A stretch of DNA of 64,000 bases from Heliocybe sulcata. Lineage: Eukaryota; Basidiomycota; Agaricomycetes; Gloeophyllales; Gloeophyllaceae. The position numbers were made by a program, and so were the translations under genes. The stretch is from NCBI GenBank assembly GCA_004369045.1, contig ML213511.1:126692-190691 (forward strand), read 5' to 3'. The notes beneath the pieces were generated by a model. The model made no database searches. It was not told where the DNA came from and was given only the letters and a program-made list of their open reading frames with translations. This document shows, piece after piece, positions 11,721 through 23,688 of the stretch. Position 1 is the first letter of the stretch; each line of letters opens with the position of its first letter.

Positions 11721-13187
11721 ATGTTTGGAGAGCTACCCTACGAACTCGTCCTCAACATCTTGCAAGGACTTCCGGTAAAGGACCTCGTGAACGTTCGCAA
11801 GGTGAGTAGGTCTGCGAGCTGCTACGACCCGGACTGCACTCATTCATGTTTCTAGACATGTAAAGAGCTGTATGCGTTTACCGAAGACCGCTCGCTCTGG
11901 AACTATGTCTTGAGCGGACTCTTGAGCTACCCTCTACCATACACCGTACGAATTGAGCCGTCTCTCTGGCCACAGTCCTCACGACAGCGAGCCCTCGTTG
12001 CTTCTCGCGTTGATGAAGCGTGGCACGACAAGAATATCCTACCGCGCCACATCCATTTCCTTCCCAGTGTGCTTGGTCTCAAGGATGTCTTGCTGCTGCC
12101 CGGCGGAGAATGGCTGGTGTCTCTTCTGCACGATGGCACACTGCAGCTGCAGGCCGTGCACGGAATTGCACCTGCTTTCCAGCTGGCGACTTGCATGAAC
12201 CCTGCGAATTTGACCTCTCAGCGAAGTTCAGTTCACATCTCCCTGGCTCAGGATATTTATGTTATCTATTCCTTCACAACAGGGTAGGTGATCATAAACG
12301 ACAGCTCTGACAGATAACTCACTCCCATGCAAGGGTCTTCATCTATCGGATTGATGTCCATGACATCGTCAATCCCATAGAGCTGGTAAATGAAGTCAAA
12401 GCCGAAGAGCTGCCAGGGCTGCCGTACACTGGAAGAGTGTTTGCCGGCGGGAATCTGATTGCCATGTTATGCTCTGATGCACGCGGCAGTGCCCAGTTGC
12501 ACGTACGAAGGATTCCTCCAGGTCACAATCCAATTCTGCAAACACAGATGAACGTCGTTCTAGATTCCGAGGATTCGATTGTAAGAACATTCCCTATTTG
12601 CCACACGCCCTCCTCTCACTGTTCCACAGAGCGCAGGATATTGTACGGTTCAAATCATCTCATCCGACCGCCTCCTCCTATCCACATGCCGCCGCATCTA
12701 CATGTACGCTATCCCCCCGATGAGCACTTCCCCCGTGCCAGCGGACGTTTCCCCGCTATGGTCCGAGGAGCTGCACGCCGTCCACCCAGGCGAAACGAGC
12801 GCATGCGTGGGCAGTCCCGTCATATGGGGCGCTCCAGGCCCGCTCATGCTCTGGCGGCCCTGCCGCGTCTTCGTCGTCGAGCCCGGGCGCGATGCGTGCA
12901 CACTGCGATCGTACCCCTCCCCGTACGGTGCGGAGAACGTCAGAAGCGGCCTGCGCCACGGCTGCTACACGACGAACTTCCCCAAGGATGGATTGTTGGT
13001 CAATTTGTATACGTTCACGGATGAGGTGAAGAGGCTCGCTGTGAGCTCTTTTGCCCTGGGCCCTGGATCGGGGAATGTCGCCGTGCTGGGGTGTAGTATG
13101 GATGAGTGGTCCGGGAAGATTTGTTTGCATATTGAGGATGTGTCGTGGGTCACCACGGCTTATACGGTTCTCATTGATGTCGCATGA
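11721..13187 (+). CDS. F-box protein
   Basis: The first residues, FGELPYELVLNILQGLPVKD followed by LVNVRKTCKELY, are an N-terminal F-box, which binds Skp1 in SCF ubiquitin ligases. Four exons: 11721-11801, 11856-12283, 12334-12591 and 12630-13187, with GT-AG introns of 38-54 bases. The rest (about 430 residues) has no repeat that I recognise but runs of beta-strand-like segments (LPGGEWLVSLLHDGTLQL, CRRIYMYAIPP), as in many basidiomycete F-box proteins with a propeller-like C-terminus. The start is set by the F-box itself beginning at residue 2. The substrate is unknown. Confidence 0.85.
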
Positions 13188-14963
13188 ATGTCTTCTATCT
13201 TTTGGCTCTCCCGTATGTGGTATAACGGTGTGTAATCCTGTAATGCGTCAGATGTGACTATGCGTTAACTTCCTTTAGTAGTAGCTATGTCCCTAATTCT
13301 CTCTGTGCATTCTATGCAGGCCTGTTTCTGCCGTTCGTGACTCTGCGGCTCGGCCAGCAGCCGCCCGATCTCTTGATTACACGATACATCGACATCGTAT
13401 CTACGCCAATGATGCCGTGAACGGATCGACGCAGATGTCAGTTGGCACAACGGTTTTGCAATGCTGATGCTCCGGAGCGATATTGCGATCGGCTCTTTCC
13501 CTGGCATCGAGCTAACACTAAGGCTGTATTTCCCAAACCTTTCCAGTCTACGGCTAATACGCGTTACGTCCGGATACGTGTCGGACACGACGGGAAACTT
13601 CCTCTTCCGCGTGATTATCATGGCTATGTGGATGCGACCTCGGTTTCCGCAAGATGGAGTATGGATGGACGCGACATCTAGGATACTAAAGGATCAGGAA
13701 ACCTTGTGCAAGTTGAAGACGCCGGCCGGGTCCAGATACCTTGGTGCGTCCTCCTCACCAGGGACTCGAATTCGAACTTCAGACTACTTATACGCTCTCC
13801 AGACTCGACCGTCATGTATTATCCGATATCATGGGGAGAGAGATCGCTTGCAAATGACGGTCGCGCGCGCCTACCGCTCTTCTAACACAGCCAGGCGTAT
13901 GCAGGACGTCCTCGTCTTCAAGTTACTGACCAGGTATACCAAGTTTTCTCAGATTAGCGCATACACTCAAGCGAAACAGTTCTGATAGATACTCCTACTT
14001 GGTTGCGTCAGTAGGTGCGAGAACGAGCTTCGCTGGATGTATATACGAATGTATATGCCAGATGAGTGCGGCATCTGCCATTTGCACAGGCTCCAAATAT
14101 GGGTAGTGGTTGCCTGCATTCGGACAGATCGCGTCTTTCGACCTACTACATCATCGAACGCTCCGTCATTATTGCATCGCATCGCATTCCCCAGTTCGCA
14201 CTATATAAAGCTCGTGCCGCTCGGAGAGTCCTCAATTTCTTTCCCCTCTAGTTAATCTACTGTGCCCGATATTCCGCCTCAGACATCCTAGGCGACTACG
14301 AAGATTGCCGACGAGCGTCCTGGATTCAGCCATCGATGCTAGAACTATACGCACGTCTCTGGCTTCCTGTCGAGGCGAGTGGTATGAATTATGCCACACA
14401 TGGTCTGCGCGCAGACGCCTCAGATACATCTGATCTCGGCCGGTTGCATACAGCATCCACAACAGTGCCTGCAGCAGTGGCGGTGGCGCTGTCTCGGCAG
14501 TAGTCGAAAATCGAAAACACTCGGCCCAACAAAATGTTAGTCCCCTAATTGATCGCCCAGGATTCGCAGTGGGTCCTAGTATAGGCAAAACATGCGAAGG
14601 TAAATGCACGCTTTACATTCCTTCATGCATGGTGCTGAGTGTCCTTGTAGTAACCAGCAGTTCTCTAGCCTTCTCCGTGAACGACGTCCCACGGAAGAGC
14701 GATAACATAATGTCACTTTCCTCGAAATAGCAGACGAGTGGGTGGCCACCATCACTTCTGGGAGAGTCGGTTCCGTTCCTGGGGCACACCATCACCGGCG
14801 GTAATCACGCCATCATATCTCTCCCCCCACACACGATCGCAATTTTAATGGTCCTCCGGCGATGAGATCACTCGGTATAAATCCTCGAGCTAATATTGCG
14901 CCATGCAGTCTTCTTCCGCCCCGTGTCCTCCACCCAGACTCGGCACACTGAATCTAGGGAAAG
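13188..14963. other. Intergenic region, no gene seen
   Basis: I found no supported gene. A TATA-like CTATATAAAG stands near 14202-14211 without an obvious downstream gene. A clearer TATAAAT at 14876-14882 belongs to the transporter gene starting at 14964. Confidence 0.45.
14876..14882 (+). promoter_or_regulatory. TATA box of the amino acid transporter gene
   Basis: TATAAAT stands about 85 bases upstream of the transporter ATG, the usual distance in basidiomycete genes. Confidence 0.4.
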
Positions 14964-16923
14964 ATGTCTTTGTCAGACAAGGATCTCGAGAAGTCGACCG
15001 GAACGGAGTTTGAGGGGTCCGATGATGCCAGCGTGTTGCACCAGCGACAGGTTGAGGCGGAGAGCGAGAATGCGATCAAGTACAGGACCTGCTCGTGGCA
15101 GAAGGTACTGTGGTGTACTTTCTCTGGTTTCTGTGACACTGAGCGCCTTTGTCCACCAGACAGCTGCATTGCTATTCTCGGAGTACATATGTCTCGCCAT
15201 CTTATCATTCCCTTGGTAAGTCCGTACCCGTCTACAGCCAGGAGAGTGGCTCATTTTCCCTCCTATGTAGGTCATTCTCCGTACTGGGCATGGTCCCCGG
15301 CGTTATCGTCACAATAGTCGTAGCCGCCAGTGTCCAGTACACCTCACTAGTCTTATGGCGGTTCTGCCTGAAGCACCCTGAAATCCGCGACGTGTGCGAC
15401 ATCGGACGCATGCTCTTCGGCGGGTCGCAGCTTGCATACAACGTCACTGCTGTATTCTTCCTTCTCAACAACACCTTCATCCAAGGTATGCCTACCCCTG
15501 CTCTGTCTCTTCTGCCACTGTCTCACCAGCTTGCTGTCGGACAGCCCTCCACTGTCTTGTCGGTGCGAAGCTTCTGAACACCCTCTCGAATTCAGCGACA
15601 TGCACGATCACCTTCTCCGCCATCGCTGCCATAATCTGCTTCTTCATCTCCCTCCCCCGCACCCTCAACCAGCTCTCAGGGCTCGGCACCTTCGCCGCTA
15701 TCACCATGGGCATTGCAGTCCTTCTCGCCATAATATTCTCCGGCATCCAAGCTCATCCGTTCGGATACATCGCCGGCGAGGAGCCGTTAGTGACAAGTAT
15801 CCCCGTCAAAGGAACAACATACGTCGCTGGTGGGTGCTCTCCGCCGCCAGTCCGCCAGCGATAAGTCCTGACGCGTATTCACAGGCATGTCCGCGTTTCT
15901 GAATATCAGCTACACGTTCATTGGCCAGATTACTCTGCCTTCGGTGAGCGCAAGCGCTTGACGCGTTATCTCCAACTCTAATGCACGCCTCGTGCTATCT
16001 ACAGTTTATCGCTGAGATGCGGGAGCCGAAGGACTTCCCGAAGGGTAAGCGCGCCGCTCTGACCTTCTGACCAGACGCTGATTGGATCTGCGCAGCACTG
16101 TGGGCTGTGACCATTGCAGAGATAGTGGTGTTCACGATATGCGGGGCTGTGATGTACCACTTTGTCGGTATGTCTGTGTCTTCCGTTGCGTAGTCTCGAG
16201 ACTTACTTCATTATCATACACATAGGAAACCAATACATGACCTCCCCCGCATTCGGCTCCCTCGAGCACAAATACAAGCTCGTCGCCTTCTCATTCGCCA
16301 TCCCAACCATCGTCTTCCTCGGTGCCCTCTACTCCGTACGTCCGCAGCCTATCTCGCGTGTGCACACCCATCAATCTAATCGCCGTTTTATCTTCTAGTC
16401 CGTCACCACTCGCTTCATCTTCTTCCGTATCTTCCGCAACTCGCACCACAAGCACTCGAACACTATCACTGCGTGGGCCACATGGGCGTCCATCGCCGCC
16501 ACCACCTGGATCCTCGCTTTTGTCATTGCGGAAGTTATCCCGTTCTTCTCTGATATGCTGAGCCTGATGAGCTCTCTGTTTGGTACGCGAAGTCCGATAT
16601 CATTACTGATCTTTGTTTGCTGAGGGATACGGCGTAGATGGCTGGTTCGGGTTTATCTTCTGGGGTATGGCCTACCTTACATTCTACCCCGGCTCCTCGA
16701 AATGGGCGGGGCCATGGCGGACAGCGGAAACGCTATTGAACTATTTCCTCATCGTGTTTGGATTATACATGCTTGTTGCGGGGACATACGTATGTCCCAC
16801 TTTTACCTTTGCCCAGATCCCTTTCTGACAGTGAATTCGCAGGTCTCAATCCAATCCATCATCAATGACTACAACGCTAACCTCGTCGGCTCTGCGTTCT
16901 CATGTGCAAGCAACGCTCTATAA
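14964..16923 (+). CDS. AAAP-family amino acid transporter
   Basis: A multi-pass permease of the amino acid/auxin permease family (Aa_trans), which moves amino acids across the plasma or vacuolar membrane. The hydrophilic N-terminus (MSLSDKDLEKSTGTEFEGSD) is followed by the conserved entry segment SWQKTAALLFSEYICLAILS, then helices such as PGVIVTIVVAASVQYTSLVL, the central EMREPKDFPKALW motif, and further helices to the end (ASNAL). About ten short exons; each join keeps frame and removes introns of 48-70 bases. The start gives the only ATG in frame with exon 1. Specificity cannot be told from sequence alone. Confidence 0.88.
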
Positions 16924-17148
16924 TTGCATATATTTAGACTAGACTACTTGTACATTGATACCATTGCAATTGGCCCCTAGCCACTTTTCACGACGATCTT
17001 GCGTCGACTGAAATCCCTCTGCGCCCGTAAAGTGTGAAGCCATAAACCGGGAAATTGATACATGTGGTGTACACAAGAAGATGGGGTTGAAGATGATACA
17101 ATGGTGTACAGCAATGTCGCAATCCAGACAAGTGTTCGCGTCTTGCGC

Positions 17149-18581
17149 TTAGAAATCGATGCCTAGTGCTTCCCTGCGCGACTTGGAGTTGGGGTCAAAG
17201 AACGGGCGCTCGCCGAGGGAGACGATACGGTTGCCCCGGCGGTGGTCCCTGTAATCATGGCTAGCAGAGGATAGGTGTCGGTCAGTGGTCCACCCACAAA
17301 GTGGACTGTAACGTACGTGGCGGTGTGGAACGTAGCCCTGTTATCCCAGATGGCGATATCGTTCCTCTTCCAGCGGTAGCGCACCTGGAGGTCGTGGTTC
17401 TCGGAGACGTGGCGGAACAGGTAGTCGAGGACGTGATCGGATTCGTCAGGAGAGAGTTCTACGATGCGTTTGGTGAATCTGGGATAGACTGTTAGATACG
17501 GTTAGAGACGTGAGGGAATTCGAGCTGACGATCTGTTGACAAAGAGCGTCTTGAAGCCCGTGACGGGGTGTGTGCGGATGACCGGGCTGGAAAAGAGACG
17601 AGGTCAGATTGAACGGGAGGGGAACGGGGAGGGTACGGACTGGATGGCTGTTAGGTTGGAGCCGGTGTTTTCGGGAGCACCCCGGGGGTCTTGGATGGGG
17701 ATCCCCTTGGCGCGAGCGTGCTGGAAACCGAAAAAAATTGTGAGGACGAAGTGGTGATGAGGTAGGGTGAGCTTACGTCGAGGAAGAAGCTGCCGTCATG
17801 GACTGCTGTGAGGCCCTCGAGGAATTGGCGGTAGACGGGCGAGAGTTTGTCGTAGGCTTCATATCCGCTGGCCCACTAGCACCCGGGTTTAGACGCGCTC
17901 AGACAGTGTTAACAACGGACTCACGAGAGTATCACCGCCGACTGGAAATCAGGGTATAGCTTAGACTCCTGGTTGGATAAGATTGGAGCGATGCTCACCT
18001 TTGGGAAGGGTGTGCATCTTCAGGATCTATATATAGAGATCCTTTAGTATGGATAGCCCCTGTAGGTTTAAGGTTGGATGCGCACTGCATAGTCGGAAGG
18101 AACGGGCTCGAAGGTGATATCTGCGTGCCATCCGGCACTGGCTCGCGTGCCTGCGACGAAGCCAGCTTTGGCGATCCCCCTAAGCCGCCTGAGCTCAGTC
18201 GCGCGCATTTGTGTGAGCAGATCGCACTCACCCCATGGAGTCAATAACAGAGACATCCTTCCCAATCTCCGGCGAGTCTTCCGATATGGGATGGACATGC
18301 AGCGTGCTCGTCTCGGGCTTGCCCGCGAGCTCGCCCAGCCTCTGCCCTAGTTCCTTTTGCTCCTCCATAGTAAGATCCTGATCCGTAAAGAACACAACGC
18401 CACGGTGAGATACAAGCTTCGCGAGGTCCCTGAGGAGCTCATCCGAGTTTTCTGCGGTAAGGAACTTTGAGAGCTGCACAGACTTGTCGGGGAAGCGCGT
18501 CCCGATGTGCGGCGTCTCCTCGACGGGGTCGTAGGCAGAGAGCGAGCCGGCGAGGGAGTTCTGGTTCGGTACGATGCCCAT
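17149..18581 (-). CDS. TauD/TfdA-family Fe(II)/2-oxoglutarate dioxygenase
   Basis: A non-haem iron dioxygenase using 2-oxoglutarate and O2; fungal members such as yeast Jlp1 release sulfite from sulfonates such as taurine. The iron ligands are visible: H and D in GWHADITFEPVP, and the distal His in IWDNRATFHTAT. The 2-oxoglutarate-binding Arg is probably in the segment RGNRIVSLGERPF. The N-terminus has the family's FLTAENSDELLRDLAKLVSHRG and GVVFFTDQDLT. Eight exons; introns near 18245, 18030, 17950, 17780, 17640, 17500 and 17260 all join in frame. The start MGIVPNQNSL precedes the family's usual N-terminus and has no longer in-frame ATG. The gene converges on the amino acid transporter, 225 bases apart. 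Confidence 0.88.
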
Positions 18582-19379
18582 GGTTGCGGATTGGCAGTAG
18601 AGGTGCGGGGGATGAGGGCAGGTATTGTCATGATAGGGTCTTTATGCGTGATCGAGAGAGATAGCACGCAATTCTTCGGCTAGATGAGCCGTGCCAATCT
18701 CCTTCTTTCGAGAATAAGATAGCGACGCCATGGTGCTTGCCTATTCCATGCGTAGCGATTTGGCAGCGATGATGCCAGACTCACGACATGGTCCGTTACG
18801 GAGCTTCTTGATAGTAAACACATGACTGCGCTATGAGAAACCGCCCGAAAGCTGCGCCCCGAGTACCGATTTCGTTCGATTTTTATGTGGTCGTTGATCC
18901 TGACGACACAGCGCACACAGTTATTGTAAAAGGCGCAACGATAGCATCACAAATCGCCTGGCGGTAAGATCCCCCACCAGCACGTTCAGCGGCCAGGAAA
19001 CTGGAACAACAGCAAGGTATATGGGGCCGGTCCCTCTAAAGCTAGGATGGTCGCTTGAGGAGAAGGTAGTGAGCGTGCGCTTGAAAGGAGAATTGAAGAG
19101 GCTAGACTACCTTGCCATCGAACGAAGGACCAGCTAAATATAGCAAGGGAGTTGCCGAATTCAGGTTTTCGATGATGATATGTGGCGGCGCATACACGCA
19201 CACGACCGAGAGATGTGAGTAGAAGAGCAAGTTTACAGCCATTCATGGTGGTCTATATTGATAGCAACGAACGGAATACACAGAGTTGTTCTACATAACC
19301 CGCCTGAATGGGGGCCGTACATGGTGCGTGGACTACCGAGCCAGGAAGTGAGGGAGCGGGAAGGAGCGGCATGATAGCC
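18582..19379. other. Intergenic region, no gene seen
   Basis: Promoter side of the TauD gene and 3' side of the small secreted protein gene. No frame with family similarity or splice support was found. Confidence 0.45.
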
Positions 19380-19850
19380 TTAGTTGAGAGCGTCCTGCAT
19401 ACGAGAACGGTTACATGAGTTGAGATGATATTCGAGCACCACTCACCAATGCAGCTTCTCGTCGTAACCGCATGGGCACTGAGTTCGACCGAGGGCGTGA
19501 GTTAGCAGCAGAAGCCGCAGCCTGAGCGTCAGTATGTCAGAGGAGCGATCATGGTAATGATAACATGAAACCTTACCTTTCGGGCATTCCTGTACGGCTG
19601 GAAGAAAAATCCTTCCCTATTCTGTAGAGGTAAGGGCGAGATGGGTTGCCCGGGCGATGGTGTCGTGTCAATGTCCGGCAAAGACTGCCTACGTGCGGAC
19701 GCATACTGCGCAGATGGTACGTCTACAGGCGCCGCCGAGGTAGTGGCTGGAGAGGCAAGATTAATATGGGATGAGAACGCGAGTACGCAAAGACTTACCG
19801 ACGAGCGCAGCGGACACAGAGGCGGCGAGGAAAGTCTTGCTGAAGAACAT
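19380..19850 (-). CDS. Small secreted protein with dibasic sites
   Basis: I do not recognise the family. Four exons encode about 107 residues. The first 24 residues (FFSKTFLAASVSAALVATTS then AAP) form a clear signal peptide. The mature part has two tracts ending in basic motifs: a Pro/Gln-rich tract ending in PYRNARK and an Ala/Ser-rich tract ending in PMRLRR, followed by EAALDALN and the stop. Arg-Arg could be a Kex2 site. There is no cysteine in the mature part, unlike classical effector proteins. Introns of about 52-55 bases begin GTAAGT, GTAAGG and GTGAGT. A TATATAT element (19917-19923) lies about 70 bases upstream of the ATG. Role unknown. Confidence 0.65.
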
Positions 19851-19916
19851 ATTTGATGAGATGAGGATGAGCGAAGAGGTTAAAGTGCTGGAGTAAATCG
19901 CGTCTTGGGGCCCAGC

Positions 19917-19923
19917 ATATATA
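19917..19923 (-). promoter_or_regulatory. TATA box of the small secreted protein gene
   Basis: TATATAT on the minus strand, about 70 bases upstream of the ATG at 19850. Confidence 0.4.
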
Positions 19924-21253
19924 CGCCATCCGCTGCACCTGCTGACACTGCAAAGTCGGGAAACGCTATAGGACGGCTGCATTGCATCGGAAAGACCTGT
20001 CAAGATGACCGTCGCCACTGCCAGAAAGCAGTTATCCGCACCTGATTCTAGACAGTAGGAAGGCGTTTAACCATATTCGGCCCCAGGTCGAAGAGAGCGG
20101 GAATAGAGGATTGCGCGGAGGTGACGATGCCCCCGCCAGCATCCGCGATTCAATATGATGGAATCAGTTGAAGGAGCCAGGACAGCTGCCTACGGCAGTG
20201 GCACAACCTCGTTCCAGGATTTCATGGCAGTGGTAAAGACCCAGGGGTTCTTCTTGCCCTATCCATGGTCGCAGCTCGAGCAGAAGAGAGAGAACGCAGT
20301 ACAATAGACTCGAGTTGGGAGGAGACTAGGTATCATACTGGTAGAGGCTGAACGCAGAAGTTGCCGCCGGTGTGGCTTTGTGGCGGATGCGATCGACAGT
20401 ACGACAGTCGCTTCCGATATTTGGTCTTGTTGGCCAACAAGGCGTTGCAAAACAAAGGCAAATAATGAGCAACGCCACAGCCTTGAGACATAGTAACCTC
20501 CAGCGTATCTCCCTCAATTCATAGTCACAGCTTAGAGGAGCGAAGAAACAGCGAGCGCTTAGAGAGGCGCAGTCGGAGGTGATGAGTCTCGGTCTATGTT
20601 TTGAGCGTGGCTTGAATTGCGGCAGCGAGGCGCATTCCAGTCCAATAAGAAAGTGATGAAAGTCCACAGTAATGAATAGCAAGCTAGTTTGCAAGAGCGC
20701 TTTACACGTTATAGATACAAACACATACAGCATAGTATCATACCCGAAACCAAAATCCCTAGGAAGTCCGAAGTTTCATAACCAAACAATCGATGATATT
20801 GAGCCCGAAATCCTTTTCCCGGACCCTTGGAGGTGGCTTTTCTGGCTGGTAGATCGATGGAAGGATCGACTGCAGCGGTTTATTCTAACCTGCGGAGACA
20901 GAATCGCTGCAAGGGCAGTGGACAATGCCGCCTACCGGAGACGGCATGCCTTGAATAGCCCTCACTGAGTCCCAAGCGGCCACAACACTAGGGTGGAAGG
21001 CAAACGATGCCGTTCGAAAGGACTGTACCCCAAGCTACTGAAGACTTGCACCGAACTGACAGCGACCAAGCGTTTTGACGGGAGCATTCGCACGGAATAC
21101 GAAGCCCTCGTGTATCGCTAGAGTTACCTTCAAATACGGACTGATCTCAGAATCCCAGTCTAGCACTGACGGATTGTGAAGCTCACCTCGGCAACCCCGA
21201 CCTTCCGCTGAGACTCCGCCTACCCCATGACCGCTGCGCTCATGACAGATCAT
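19924..21253. other. Intergenic region, no gene supported
   Basis: Open frames at + 20672-20968 (98 codons) and - 20326-20733 (135 codons) have no recognisable domain and no supporting splice structure. I see no repeat. Confidence 0.4.
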
Positions 21254-22050
21254 CTACGTCGGCAACATAACCAAGACGCCCGCCTTCCCCACCCTCATCT
21301 CCACCCCTAGCGCACTCAAATCGCTATACGGCTTCTCGAGCTCCATCCCCGCTGCAAGGAACGTCGAGCGGCGGACGAGGTGATGCTGGGAAGTGGGGGA
21401 AGAAGCTCGGGACTGGTGCCGCCAAAACGGTGTTGGTCGGACTGCATGAATTGCGAAAGTGAATAAGGAGTCAAGGATGCGTGCTGACAATCGACAAGAT
21501 GAAGGGACTCACATAATGGGGGAGGCGGAGGGAGAAGTATCCCCGTGCGCGGGTTAACGCCCAGATATGAGGGTTTCGGTGCTGGGAGGGGAAGGGAATT
21601 GCTCTTCCGGGGAAGAGGCGCGGTTGCAGGCTGTCTGGGGCTTGCCACTCGCGGGCTCGCCTGACTGTAAGCGGATGAGGGTGCGGCGGAATAGGGAGCG
21701 GCTGGAGGAAGCTGGAGAGGCGGAGGCGCGGATGAGGATCGTTGTCTTCTGTGTCGTTGCGGCGCCTTGAACGTGTTCCGAGGCGGGGAAAGGAATTGGG
21801 ATGAAGTGGTCGGATCTCGTCCGCGGCGCGCAGGAGACGAGGGAGGAGATTCTGTCAAAACAGGCATAGCATTGGGTCTGGCATTCATTCGAGGCAGGTT
21901 TGGAGTGGATGGAGACTTTGGTAAGTCATGATTTGCACTCGATATGCGGGAAAGCAAACTCGTAGTCGATCTCGAAGCATTTGACGAGACATAAGCGGTG
22001 AGTGATGGATCAAGCGGGCTGGATGTGCTCAGCAAAGTCAAGTCTGCCAT
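21254..22050 (-). CDS. Proline/serine-rich protein of unknown function
   Basis: Two exons joined by a GTGAGT intron near 21516. The start MADLTLLSTSSPLDPSLTAY is preferred over a longer frame reaching 22176, whose extra 42 codons are Thr/Arg-rich and look like leader sequence. The middle is low-complexity with SP, PPSSP and RRGRDP motifs and is probably disordered and phosphorylated. The C-terminal exon ends in a compact, more ordered segment: RRSTFLAAGMELEKPYSDLS, then VEMRVGKAGVLVMLPT. That short C-terminal block is the part most likely to be conserved. I cannot assign a function. Confidence 0.6.
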
Positions 22051-22369
22051 GATTGGAAGTAAGAGGTAGAGTCGGCGCGATATAGGTCGTAAAGGATAGC
22101 AGAGAGGTGTCGTGGTCGTAGTCGTGTAGTTATTGCCAATATTAGAGGGCACAATGCGAACTGCGGAAAAGGACAAATACAGCGCAGAACGAGGCCGACC
22201 AGAGGACGTTCGCAGGGCTGAAAGAGCGGAAGGTAACCAGAGGTATGGGAAAGAAGAAACGATATTGTGGCCGCTATTGAGTGCGATGCTTGGCCATGGT
22301 CTTCAATGGCCGCCAATGCGCGGAGGAGGAGTGCGCCGGCGATGGCGGAGGTCCGGCAGTCCGGTTTAT

Positions 22370-23482
22370 CTCCGGATACTGTGGCGGACCGGGTACTCGG
22401 ACAGACCGCCTACTCGGACACCTGGCGTTTATAGACTCACCTGCTCGACCTTCCGCTACAAACAGAGTACCATTGTATAACTATATACTACACCACTGCA
22501 CATGCAAATTTGCAGAGCGATGCGATATGTAGCGAACAAGATATCAGTCTCGGAATTGCTGAATTTCTCCTTTGGGGGCAGTTTCTCGCGCTGCGCGCGC
22601 CCTTCGCTGACAGTGACGACCATCTCGCCGACCTCTAGCTGCATCGCCTGTTTCGTAACTTGCTTTGTTCAGACCATCAGCTCCTTGGCTATCAGACCAC
22701 ACCATTCTTGTGGGATATGGAGATGTTTATGGACTACTATCTGGTCGACAAAATGGTCTTCTTTGTTTCTGACCACTCGGGCATGTTCGTGTTGTCCAGC
22801 CCCCAACTCTATGTCTACTCTCAAGAGATCTGGCATAGCATATCATCTACACCTGATTATGCTACCATCATTACTCTGGGAATTTTTTCGATGCAGTGGA
22901 CCATCATGGATGCAGGTTGGGGTTAGATGGGGTTGCAGCAGGGTGCTTGAAGAGCAAAAGGAGGATTATGGGCATGGGTGCAGGAATGGGTGAAACTCTT
23001 GTAAGAATATCTTCTAATGACTATATGACATTGTTTGGAGACAAAATATCCTGTATTGAGCGTGCTGTCCGGGCATATCAGGCTGGTCATGTCCGAGCAG
23101 GCCTGGAAACCGGGTATAGGCCTCCCTACGGTCACCCTGATTCAACTGATTCACCGTGTTCACTGGGGTTTTCTGTGTATAGTATTGCTACAACAGTCTA
23201 GGGTGATCTATATACCAAGTTTTTTTGCCAATATACCGAGCATAATCTGTCGCTACTAGGACTGTCCGAGTACATGGTCCTCAGCCACATGCAGTTCTGC
23301 CACAATAAAATATTCCTACAGCACTCCACTCAGCTCATAAAATCTTATAATTGTAGTCATACTGTAAAGAGGAATTGTGCCGACATTTCTGTAAATATTT
23401 GGTGTGGAAAGGACGATGTGCGCGCACAGGAGCGAGTAAATACCGTAGGGTGTCCGAGTACGCGGCCCGCCACAGTATTCTT
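22370..23482. mobile_element. AT-richer element with inverted ends, MITE-like
   Basis: The left end reads ATACTGTGGCGGACCGGGTA then CTCGGACA. The right end, read on the minus strand, is ATACTGTGGCGGGCCGCGTA then CTCGGACA, so about 28 of 31 bases match in inverted orientation. Weaker similarity continues inward (GGCGTTTATAGACTCACCTG against ACGGTATTTACTCGCTCCTG). A third, partial copy of the end motif (TGTCCGAGTAC followed by a CAGCCACA-like tail) lies inside at 23268-23295. The interior is AT-richer than the flanks and has no transposase that I can recognise. The best reading is a non-autonomous DNA element; target site duplications were not clear. Confidence 0.45.
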
Positions 23483-23688
23483 CGAGCCACATTTTCGGCC
23501 AAGCATGGCCAAATAAATAGTATCTTGTGGCTTCCACGCTGTCTCCTTGCACCTCAGGCCTCTCTCAGCGGTCACCCCAACGCTCTATTCCTCGAAGATA
23601 CACGATACATAGTACTATGGCTACAAATCAGCAGATAAAACGACTTTAAGGATCGAGAACTCAGGTAAATGCGATAGATATGCCAGGT

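Noticed and set aside
21316-22176. Full 286-codon frame as the start of the proline-rich protein
   Set aside because: The first 42 codons (Thr run and leader-like sequence) look untranslated; MADLTLLSTS at 22050 is the better start, though the longer form cannot be excluded.
22502-22993. 163-codon plus-strand open frame inside the inverted-end element as a transposase
   Set aside because: No DDE or other transposase motif, no Zn finger; Cys/Ser-rich composition looks like chance.
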